A DNA stretch of 64,000 nt from Flavobacterium solisilvae (GTDB taxonomy: Bacteria; Bacteroidota; Bacteroidia; Flavobacteriales; Flavobacteriaceae). The notes under the pieces are model-generated. The model made no database searches and had not been told where the DNA came from. It was given only the letters and a program-made list of their open reading frames with translations. Both the position numbers and the translations under genes were made by a program. The stretch is taken from positions 1-64,000 of the forward strand of contig NZ_JAAMPT010000206.1 in NCBI RefSeq assembly GCF_012911605.1, written 5' to 3'. Position 1 is the first letter of the stretch; every line of letters begins with the position of its first letter. This document shows positions 7,767 to 14,421 of the stretch, in pieces.

Positions 7767-8159
7767 ATGAAAATTTTTCCTCATCAAGAATTAACAAAAT
7801 CTATAATTGGAATTTATTATGATGTTTACAATGAGTTAGGTTATGGCTTTCTAGAAAAAGTGTATCATAACGCTATGATTATAGAACTGAAAAAAAGAGG
7901 TTTTGAAATTGAAAATCAAAAAAAGATTAATGTTTTTTACAAAAAGGAAATTGTTGGTGAATATATACCTGACATAATAGTAAACAACAAAGTAATTCTA
8001 GAACTAAAAACTGTAGAATACTTACTTGACATTCATGAAAATCAGATACTAAACTATTTAAAAGCGACTGATTGTGAGGTTGGAATAGTTTTAAATTTTG
8101 GAAAAGATCCTCAGTTCACTAGAAAAATATTCACAAATGATTTAAAAAAACATAGATAA
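7767..8159 (+). CDS. GxxExxY protein, PD-(D/E)XK-like fold
   Basis: A 130-residue protein of the GxxExxY family. The signature is at 27-33 (GFLEKVY). A PD-(D/E)XK-type nuclease core can be read as Pro68-Asp69 (EYIPDII), then Glu79-x-Lys81 (VILELKTV), with His90 and Gln93 in the following helix (DIHENQILNYL). No cellular role is established for the family. The gene is bracketed by palindromic repeats: copy B upstream and copy C downstream, with the left arm of C running into the final codons. It is not in an operon with the flanking oxygenase or SUI1 genes. The arrangement suggests a small mobile or repeat-associated nuclease unit, which is inference. Confidence 0.88.
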   Translation: MKIFPHQELTKSIIGIYYDVYNELGYGFLEKVYHNAMIIELKKRGFEIENQKKINVFYKKEIVGEYIPDIIVNNKVILELKTVEYLLDIHENQILNYLKATDCEVGIVLNFGKDPQFTRKIFTNDLKKHR

Positions 8160-8199
8160 AATTTTTATAGATTTTTCAAATTTCTTAAATCTGTGTTCA
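8150..8199. repeat. Palindromic repeat family 1, copy C (downstream of GxxExxY)
   Basis: The right arm AATTTCTTAAATCTGTGTTC (about 8179-8198) is the exact complement of the family left arm. The left arm is degraded and overlaps the last codons and stop of the GxxExxY gene (ACATAGATAAAATTTT). Confidence 0.75.
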
Positions 8200-8214
8200 A
8201 AAAATATTAAAAAA

Positions 8215-8547
8215 ATGGATTTACAAGACCAACTAAAAAAACTATTTCCCGACCACGAAGTTTCTAATGAACCCGAAAGTATTGAAGAAACTCCACACGA
8301 ATTATTTGTTCAAAAAGAACCAATACTTTGCAAATACGAAAAGCGAAAAGGAAAACCAACTACCATAATCTCAGGCTATGAAGGTGAAGACGAAGATTTT
8401 AAACTTTTAGCCAAAGAAATCAAAAGTAAACTTGCCGTTGGCGGAAGTTTCAAAGATGGAGAAATAATCCTTCAAGGTGATTATCGTGACAAAATCATGA
8501 AATTATTACAAGATAAAGGCTTTAAAACAAAACGTGTTGGCGGCTGA
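8215..8547 (+). CDS. SUI1/YciH-family translation initiation factor homologue
   Basis: A 110-residue protein with an acidic N-terminal extension (about 1-40) and a C-terminal SUI1/eIF1-like domain (KYEKRKGKPTTIISGYEG, then LAVGGSFKDGEIILQGDYRDKI with the terminal KGFKTKRVGG). Family members bind the small ribosomal subunit and are thought to monitor start-codon selection in archaea and eukaryotes; the bacterial role is less clear. The GGS-K-GEI-QGD pattern is fully conserved. The ATG lies 16 bp after repeat copy C. Confidence 0.88.
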   Translation: MDLQDQLKKLFPDHEVSNEPESIEETPHELFVQKEPILCKYEKRKGKPTTIISGYEGEDEDFKLLAKEIKSKLAVGGSFKDGEIILQGDYRDKIMKLLQDKGFKTKRVGG

Positions 8548-8585
8548 TTCAATTAAAAATTAAGAATTAATAATTAAAAATTAAA
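8548..8585. repeat. Short AT-rich direct repeats
   Basis: Tandem variants of AATTAAAAATTAAGAATTAAT fill the 38-bp gap between the SUI1 and phosphorylase genes. It is low complexity but regularly spaced, similar in style to other gap repeats in this window. Confidence 0.45.
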
Positions 8586-9452
8586 ATGATACAATCATCC
8601 GAATTAATATTAAACCCAGACGGAAGTGTTTACCACTTAAATCTAAAACCCGAACATATTGCAAACGATATTATTTTCGTAGGCGACCAAAACCGAGTGG
8701 AAAAAATCACGCAATTTTTTGAAAAAATAGAATTTTCAACCCAAAAACGTGAATTTAAAACCCAAACCGGATTTTACAAAGGAAAAAGAATGACTGTAAT
8801 GTCAACCGGAATTGGACCTGACAATATAGACATCGTAATGAACGAACTCGATGCCTTAGTTAATATTGACCTAGAAACACGTCAGCCAAAAGAAAATTTA
8901 ACTTCGCTAAACATCATCCGAATTGGAACATCTGGTTCGTTGCAAGCTGATATTCCAGTAGATAGTTTCGTAATGAGCAAATACGCCGTTGGATTAGACA
9001 ACATGCTTCGCTCCTATTTAATTGACGAAATTTCAGAAAAAAATCTCGAAGAAGCATTCATTGCCCAAACCAATTGGGATTTACGTAAAGGACAACCTTA
9101 TGTAATTTCGTGCTCAGAAACTTTGGAACAAAAAATCGAAAGCGTTCGTTTCCACAAAGGTTTCACCGGAACTGCTGGCGGATTTTACGGACCACAAGGT
9201 CGCGTTTTACGACTTGAAATTCAGGACAGCGAACTCAATAGCAAAATGGACGCATTCGAATTTGAAGGCACAAAAATGACCAATCTCGAAATGGAAACCG
9301 CAGCCATTTATGGACTAGGAAAACTGCTTGGACACAATTGTTTGTCGTTGAATGCTATTATCGCCAATCGCGCCAATGGAACATTTAGCACCGATCCATA
9401 CAAAGCTGTAGATGAACTAATTGCTTATACTTTACAAAAACTTTCTGAGTAA
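8586..9452 (+). CDS. Nucleoside phosphorylase (uridine phosphorylase-like)
   Basis: A 288-residue PNP/UDP phosphorylase superfamily enzyme predicted to cleave a nucleoside with phosphate to a free base and pentose-1-phosphate. Family features visible are FVGDQNRV near the N terminus (phosphate loop), STGIGPDNIDIVMNEL, the IRIGTSGSLQ segment and the base/ribose site TNLEMETAAIYGLGKLLGH near 235-255, where MET and the following acidic region bind ribose. The length is slightly longer than classical uridine phosphorylase (about 250). Base preference cannot be decided from sequence. The start is ATG. Confidence 0.85.
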   Translation: MIQSSELILNPDGSVYHLNLKPEHIANDIIFVGDQNRVEKITQFFEKIEFSTQKREFKTQTGFYKGKRMTVMSTGIGPDNIDIVMNELDALVNIDLETRQPKENLTSLNIIRIGTSGSLQADIPVDSFVMSKYAVGLDNMLRSYLIDEISEKNLEEAFIAQTNWDLRKGQPYVISCSETLEQKIESVRFHKGFTGTAGGFYGPQGRVLRLEIQDSELNSKMDAFEFEGTKMTNLEMETAAIYGLGKLLGHNCLSLNAIIANRANGTFSTDPYKAVDELIAYTLQKLSE

Positions 9453-9459
9453 TTTTTTC

Positions 9460-9534
9460 AGGAGCTATTTCCCGCTTTCGCCTTTATCTCGCTCCGTAAA
9501 CTACGCGAGGATATCGGCTCTATCGGGGCTAAAA
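9460..9534. repeat. Structured intergenic repeat family 2, copy 1
   Basis: About 75 nt with conserved ends (AGCTATTTCCCGCT at the left, CGGCTCTATCGGGGCT at the right) and a central hairpin made of CTCGC and GCGAG around 9488-9510. The ends match the element at 56847-56937, while the central hairpin sequence is different. Confidence 0.7.
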
Positions 9535-9544
9535 ACCGTAAACC

Positions 9545-10069
9545 ATGAACCTAATTCTCGAAACAGAACGATTGCTACTTCGTCCGTTGGAACTTTCTGA
9601 TGCCAACGAAATGTTTGCTATGGATAATCAAACTGAAGTACACAAATATCTTTGGCAAAATCCAACACAAACCGTTGAAGAAACCATCAAAATAATTGAA
9701 ATGGTTCAAAAACAATATCAAGAAAACGGAATTGGTCGATTTGCAACCATTTTAAAAGATAACAACGAATTCATTGGTTGGACAGGAATAAAGTTTGTAA
9801 ACGACCATGTTGAAAACGGAAACACCAATTTCTATGATTATGGTTATCGATTAAATCCAAAATTCTGGGGAAAAGGTTACGCCACCGAAGCTTCAATCGC
9901 TTGGATTGATTATGGTTTCAACCAAATGAATATCCAAGAAATGAACGCTTACACGCATGCTGAAAACGCTGCGTCCAATCGTGTTTTAGAAAAAGTGGGA
10001 ATGACGCTTATGGAAAATTATCCAGATGAAAGTGGCGTAACTTGGAAATGGTGGCAACTGAAAAAATAG
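9545..10069 (+). CDS. GNAT-family N-acetyltransferase (RimJ/RimL-like)
   Basis: A 174-residue acetyltransferase of the RimJ/RimL/SpeG type. It opens with the typical ETERLLLRPLELSDA, and the acetyl-CoA pyrophosphate loop is WGKGYATEA at 108-116, followed by the amphipathic helix SIAWIDYGFNQM. The C-terminal NAASNRVLEKVGM is the usual family signature. The substrate is unknown; ribosomal protein N termini, polyamines and small amines are all represented in the family. Its own promoter was not identified. Gap repeat family 2 lies immediately upstream. Confidence 0.87.
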   Translation: MNLILETERLLLRPLELSDANEMFAMDNQTEVHKYLWQNPTQTVEETIKIIEMVQKQYQENGIGRFATILKDNNEFIGWTGIKFVNDHVENGNTNFYDYGYRLNPKFWGKGYATEASIAWIDYGFNQMNIQEMNAYTHAENAASNRVLEKVGMTLMENYPDESGVTWKWWQLKK

Positions 10070-10095
10070 AATTTAGAAATCAGAATTTAGAACAT
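10069..10095. repeat. Short direct repeat after the acetyltransferase gene
   Basis: AGAATTTAGAA occurs twice within 27 bp (GAATTTAGAAATCAGAATTTAG), overlapping the acetyltransferase stop. It is a minor gap repeat. Confidence 0.4.
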
Positions 10096-10099
10096 TTAA

Positions 10100-10598
10100 A
10101 TGGACTTTGAAGCGTTAATTGAAAAGTAAAAAACATTCCTTACGGTAGAAATTCAAACCGTACTGATTTTTCATTAGTCATTTCAGAAAACAAAGGAACT
10201 TGCAGTTCTAAACATGCTTTTTTGAAAGATTTTGCTAATAACAATAATATTCCAAATGTAGATTTAATCATTGGAATTTATAAAATGAACGAAGCAAATA
10301 CCAAAATTGGTTCCATTTTAAAAGAAAACAATTTGGATTATCTGCCCGAAGCGCATTGTTATTTAAAAATAAACGGAAAAGAAACCGATATCACTAATTC
10401 AAACTCTGATTTTGAAAAATTAAGAAATGATATTTTAAAAGAAATTAGTATTGAACCCAATCAAGTAGCCGATTTTAAAATTGATTACCATCAAAAATTT
10501 CTAAAAATTGGATTATAGAAAACCAAATTCCTTTTACTTTTGAAGAAATTTTGAAGATTAGAGAAAAATGCGTTCAAAAACTCTCCGAACAATCTTAA
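10100..10598 (+). pseudogene. Hypothetical gene broken by two single-base frameshifts
   Basis: Translation from ATG 10100 gives MDFEALIEK then a stop. Adding one A in the run at 10122-10125 restores frame (KNIPYGRNSNRTDFSLVIS, through KDFANN and onward to DYHQKFLK). A second added A in the run at 10503-10507 continues the frame (NWIIENQIPFTFEEILKIRE) to TAA at 10596-10598. The restored product is about 166 residues with an even, protein-like composition throughout. I do not recognise the family. Both lesions sit in A homopolymers, so either genuine decay or homopolymer sequencing errors could explain them. The central open stretch 10222-10518 with a TTG start should not be read as a separate gene. 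Confidence 0.7.
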
Positions 10599-10621
10599 TA
10601 CTCCAAACTTAATACTAATAA

Positions 10622-11473
10622 ATGAAAACAATAAAAATAGCTGGCGTTCCAGAACATTTCAATCTACCATGGCAACTTTGCATCGAAAATGGCGAATTTG
10701 AAAGCGAAGGTATCGATTTGCAATGGACCGATATCCCAGAAGGAACAGGAAAAATGTGTCAAATGCTTCGCGATGGCGAAACGGATATTGCTGTCATTCT
10801 TTCGGAAGGAATTGTAAAAGACATCGTTAGTGGAAATCAAAGTTCTATTGTTCAAGTTTATGTAGAAAGTCCTTTGATTTGGGGAATTCACGTAGCGGCA
10901 AATTCAAAATTTGAGAACCTTTCCGATTTAGAAAATACCAAAGCAGCCATTTCTCGTTTGGGTTCGGGTTCACATTTGATGGCTTTTGTGAATGCACAAA
11001 ACAACAATTGGAACACCGAAAAACTTGAATTTGAAATTGTAAACACAATTGATGGTGCCGTTGAAGCCTTAACTTCTGGCAAAGCCGATTATTTTATGTG
11101 GGAACGATTTATGACAAAACCATTAGTTGATAAAGGCATTTTCCGTAGAATAGCGGATTGTCCAACACCTTGGCCGTGTTTTGTTATTGCGGTTAGAAAT
11201 GAAATTTTAGAAAAACATCCACAAACCATCAGCAGAATTTTGGAAATCATCAACGCTACAACATCTGAATTTAAAGATATTCCAAGCATCAATCGAACAT
11301 TGGCATCCAAATTTGATCAAAAAATTGAAGATATCAACGAATGGTTATCGCTTACAAAATGGTCGCAGAAACCTTTATCAGAAAAAGTGTTAAACAAAAT
11401 TCAAAATCAATTATTTGACCTTAAAATTATTGATAAAAAAAGTACATTTGCTGAAATAGTAAAAGCCGTTTAG
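10622..11473 (+). CDS. Cytoplasmic substrate-binding-like protein (NMT1/THI5-like fold)
   Basis: A 283-residue protein with the type II periplasmic-binding-protein fold seen in NMT1/THI5-like and ABC nitrate/taurine/thiamine-precursor binding proteins. It starts KTIKIAGVPEHFNLPW, contains the ligand-loop pattern DIAVILSEG and the inter-lobe SRLGSGSHLMAF, and ends with a helical lobe. There is no signal peptide or lipobox, and no ABC permease or ATPase gene is adjacent, so a transport role is not supported. It may act as a cytosolic small-molecule binder or enzyme. It starts with ATG and is followed 21 bp later by the transglutaminase-like gene. Confidence 0.75.
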   Translation: MKTIKIAGVPEHFNLPWQLCIENGEFESEGIDLQWTDIPEGTGKMCQMLRDGETDIAVILSEGIVKDIVSGNQSSIVQVYVESPLIWGIHVAANSKFENLSDLENTKAAISRLGSGSHLMAFVNAQNNNWNTEKLEFEIVNTIDGAVEALTSGKADYFMWERFMTKPLVDKGIFRRIADCPTPWPCFVIAVRNEILEKHPQTISRILEIINATTSEFKDIPSINRTLASKFDQKIEDINEWLSLTKWSQKPLSEKVLNKIQNQLFDLKIIDKKSTFAEIVKAV

Positions 11474-11494
11474 CATTTTTGCTGTTTTATCAGT

Positions 11495-12430
11495 ATGATA
11501 CAATTTGGGAAATTAAATTATCAACAACTTCGCGATAAATTTAAAATCAATAGTCCTTGGGATAAAGTCATTATTTTTATCCTTAGCGTACTGTTCACTA
11601 TTCCTATTTTTCTAATTGGTCATCAAAATTTAATCGATTTCAATTGGCCATTTCAATTGGATAGAATTTTACTTTTCACATTAATCATTATCGCTATTTT
11701 CCTGATATTAAAAGCAATAAGACGAATAACTTTAATTAGTATTATTGTTTATATTTTGTTCTTAATTGGCGGAACAGTTTTTGGCGGATATGGTTTCAAT
11801 AGTGTTTTTGAAGACTATCGTTCGATGATGTATGCTATGTCAGAAAACCCAAATCCACAAGATTTAATCATTTCAAAACTATTGCCTTTTCCTAATAAAT
11901 ATAAGATTTTAAATGCCATTGAATATAAAAATCCAAAAGTTAGAAGTTTTTCTTTAATGGCAACCAACAAGCATTTTAGAGATGTAAAAGAATATAAAAA
12001 CGAATATTTTACACTAATTCAGTGTTTTGCTGTTTTTAAAGAAATTAATAGTCAATGGAATTATGTTAGCGATCCAAAAGGAAGTGACTACATTGCAACG
12101 GCAACAGAATCGTTGGAATATCTTTCTGGCGATTGTGATGATCATTCTATTTTAATGGCAGCTTGCATTCGCTCTATTGGAGGAACTCCGAGATTAATTC
12201 ATACCAAAGGTCATATTTATCCCGAAATTTATATTGGTAAAAAAAGTGATTTAGAAGCGATAAACTATTTGATAAAAAAAGTGCTTTTCCCCAAAGAAAG
12301 TAAAGACAAAACACTTCATTATCACATAGATGAACGCGGCGATATTTGGCTAAACCTTGATTATACCGCTAAATTTCCTGGTGGACCATTTATGTCTGAA
12401 GAAATTCTTGGAGCGTTAACATTGCAATAA
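11495..12430 (+). CDS. Membrane protein with transglutaminase-like domain
   Basis: A 311-residue protein with three predicted transmembrane helices in the first 115 residues (about 26-42, 57-75 and 80-98), then a soluble transglutaminase-like cysteine-protease-fold domain. A catalytic triad can be read as Cys214 (LSGDCDDHS), His240 (KGHIYPEI) and Asp near 290 (NLDYT). Such domains cross-link or hydrolyse amide bonds in the envelope, but some are non-enzymatic. It has the same strand as the preceding binding-protein-like gene, with only 21 bp between, so co-expression is likely. The target is unknown. Confidence 0.75.
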   Translation: MIQFGKLNYQQLRDKFKINSPWDKVIIFILSVLFTIPIFLIGHQNLIDFNWPFQLDRILLFTLIIIAIFLILKAIRRITLISIIVYILFLIGGTVFGGYGFNSVFEDYRSMMYAMSENPNPQDLIISKLLPFPNKYKILNAIEYKNPKVRSFSLMATNKHFRDVKEYKNEYFTLIQCFAVFKEINSQWNYVSDPKGSDYIATATESLEYLSGDCDDHSILMAACIRSIGGTPRLIHTKGHIYPEIYIGKKSDLEAINYLIKKVLFPKESKDKTLHYHIDERGDIWLNLDYTAKFPGGPFMSEEILGALTLQ

Positions 12431-12499
12431 TTGATTAGTTTTATAAATTCATTTATTAAATTTTTAACTATATTCGCTTATTCGTAAAACAAATTTTTA

Positions 12500-13066
12500 A
12501 TGAAAAAAATACTAGTCGCTTTATTGCTATTTTATGGAATAGTAAACGCTCAGAATGAAAGTACCATTTCAGATAAAAAAAATGAATTTAGAGTTGATGT
12601 ACTTTCAGCTATCCTATCATCAAAAATTAGTGTTAGTTATGAAAGATTCTTTACAAATGATTTTTCAGTTGGTTTAAACGTAAATTATTCTGACAGTAAA
12701 AAACTAACCGAAGATTTTGAGGAAGGAAACACCAATAATTTAGGCAAATATGAAATCAATCCTTATGTGAGATATGCTTTATCCAAAGGGAAAACAAGCT
12801 ACTATTTTGCCGAAGTTTTTGCTTCATATAACGGCGGAGATTACAAAGAAATTGCAAGAGAAGAAAATGGCGGAACAGCTATTTATACTACCAAAATTTC
12901 AAATTATACCGATATTGCTGCTGGTGGAAGTTTAGGCTATAAAATGTATTTTAACGAAAGTATAGCTGTGGAACTTTTAGTTGGATTTGGCTATAATTTT
13001 TTAAATACCGACAAAAGTCCCGACAAAATTTCGAGAGTTGGAATTAATTTAGGTTACAGATTTTAA
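12500..13066 (+). CDS. Outer-membrane beta-barrel protein
   Basis: A 188-residue protein with a cleavable signal peptide (MKKILVALLLFYGIVNAQ) followed by alternating-hydrophobic strands and a terminal aromatic residue (VGINLGYRF), the usual signature for BAM-dependent barrel insertion. About eight strands are expected. It resembles small OmpA/OmpW-size barrels of unknown function. It is followed 10 bp later by a lipoprotein gene, suggesting a two-gene envelope operon. Confidence 0.75.
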   Translation: MKKILVALLLFYGIVNAQNESTISDKKNEFRVDVLSAILSSKISVSYERFFTNDFSVGLNVNYSDSKKLTEDFEEGNTNNLGKYEINPYVRYALSKGKTSYYFAEVFASYNGGDYKEIAREENGGTAIYTTKISNYTDIAAGGSLGYKMYFNESIAVELLVGFGYNFLNTDKSPDKISRVGINLGYRF

Positions 13067-13076
13067 GACAATTATC

Positions 13077-13667
13077 ATGAAAAAAATAACATATTTAGCC
13101 CTATTATTCTCAACTCTGTTTTTCATTAGTTGTGATACAAATGATGATGGATTTTACAATAATAAAATCATAGATGTCAATCCAGGATTGGTAACTTTTA
13201 CTAATACAACAAATTACAACGTAGGCGATTATCTTTTTGTAGATGCCGATTTTTCACGTTATCAAACCGAAGTTGGACAAACTGGACTTTTGGACATCTA
13301 TAGAACTACAGGAAATGCTGAAATTTTTGCCTTTTCTTATGTGATAGAAAAGCAAATCAGTGCTACTGAATGGGAAACTATTTTTGTTGATGATTCTCAA
13401 CTTCAAATAAACAAAGGCGATGCTTCAAACGGAGCTTATGTTTATGGTTTATGCGAATATAATTCAGCAGATGAAACTTATGAATACAACGTTGGTTTTC
13501 CGTTACTTTCAACTGGAAATTATCGTTTAAGTTTTGGTTATAATAGCAATTCTACTAAAAATGTAGAATTACGTTCGTTAAACAAACCAAAAGACATAAA
13601 GCTAAATTTAAACAGCGCTGTTGCCAACCTTGATAATAGTGGTTATTTTTATTTTAACGTAAACTAA
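13077..13667 (+). CDS. Hypothetical lipoprotein
   Basis: A 196-residue protein with a type II signal (LALLFSTLFFISC, Cys at 19) followed by the acidic stretch CDTNDDG, which is compatible with outer-membrane sorting in Bacteroidota. The rest is predicted beta-rich and shows no recognised domain. It sits 10 bp after the barrel gene and ends one base before the convergent ung stop codon, leaving no room for a separate terminator. Confidence 0.7.
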   Translation: MKKITYLALLFSTLFFISCDTNDDGFYNNKIIDVNPGLVTFTNTTNYNVGDYLFVDADFSRYQTEVGQTGLLDIYRTTGNAEIFAFSYVIEKQISATEWETIFVDDSQLQINKGDASNGAYVYGLCEYNSADETYEYNVGFPLLSTGNYRLSFGYNSNSTKNVELRSLNKPKDIKLNLNSAVANLDNSGYFYFNVN

Positions 13668-13668
13668 T

Positions 13669-14337
13669 TTACCACTGAATTTCTGGTTTTCCAATGCTTT
13701 TTAGATAGTCATTCGTTTGACTAAAATGTTTGTTTTCAAACCATTTTCCTTGATTAGCACTCATTGGCGATGGATGTCCCGATTTTAGAATTTTGTGCTT
13801 TGATTGGTCAATTAGTTTTTCTTTTTGAATGGCAAAATTTCCCCAAAGTAAGAAAACAATATTCGAATTTTCATCTGAAATTTTCTTAATCACAGCATCA
13901 GTAAACACATTCCATTTCAAATGTTTATGACTATTGGGTAAATCTTTTCTAACCGTTAAACTTGCATTCAACAGAAGAATTCCTTGCTTTGCCCATCGTT
14001 CTAAATTGCCCGAAGTTGGTAAAAAAACGGTGTCAAAATCAAGATTTATTTCTTTAAAAATGTTTAATAGCGATGGTGGAATTTTTACATTATCATTAAC
14101 CGAAAAACACAATCCATTCGCTTCGCCTTCGCCATGATATGGATCTTGGCCGATGATAACTACTTTTAAATCGTTGAAATCAAATTGATTAAAAGCACTA
14201 AAAATCAACTCTTTTGGTGGAAAGCAAACATAATTTTGATATTCATCTTCAACTGCTTTCATCAGCAAATTGAAATAGGGTTTTTCAAATTCATCCGAAA
14301 GAATATTTTGCCAAGAAGAATGGATTTTAACAAACAT
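13669..14337 (-). CDS. ung: Uracil-DNA glycosylase
   Basis: Family 1 uracil-DNA glycosylase, which removes uracil from DNA in base-excision repair. With the ATG at 14337 it is 222 residues. Catalytic Asp65 lies in GQDPYHGEGEANGLCFS and His188 in GHPSPMSA, almost the same numbering as the E. coli enzyme (Asp64, His187). LLLNASLTVR (minor-groove/uracil pocket region) is also present. A longer reading from a TTG at 14376 is rejected because a perfect -7 element lies at 14353-14360, downstream of that codon. The gene is convergent with the lipoprotein gene, with stops one base apart. Confidence 0.95.
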   Translation of the reverse strand: MFVKIHSSWQNILSDEFEKPYFNLLMKAVEDEYQNYVCFPPKELIFSAFNQFDFNDLKVVIIGQDPYHGEGEANGLCFSVNDNVKIPPSLLNIFKEINLDFDTVFLPTSGNLERWAKQGILLLNASLTVRKDLPNSHKHLKWNVFTDAVIKKISDENSNIVFLLWGNFAIQKEKLIDQSKHKILKSGHPSPMSANQGKWFENKHFSQTNDYLKSIGKPEIQW

Positions 14338-14352
14338 CTCATAAAATTTTAC

Positions 14353-14360
14353 CAAAAATA
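14353..14360 (-). promoter_or_regulatory. -7 promoter element of ung
   Basis: Minus strand reads TATTTTTG, a perfect TAnnTTTG match 15 bp upstream of the chosen ATG, implying a very short leader. Confidence 0.55.
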
Positions 14361-14394
14361 CTATTTTCTGTTGCAATATGGATTTTATCCTTTG

Positions 14395-14402
14395 TAACTT
14401 TG
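14395..14402 (+). promoter_or_regulatory. -7 promoter element of mutS2
   Basis: TAACTTTG, a perfect -7 match, 19 bp upstream of the mutS2 ATG. The divergent ung promoter is about 35 bp away. Confidence 0.6.
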
Positions 14403-14421
14403 AACCAAAGACAATGATTTA

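Noticed and set aside
10222..10518. A 98-residue stand-alone gene with a TTG start
   Set aside because: The coding continues on both sides in other frames after single-base shifts, so it is the middle of a broken longer gene.
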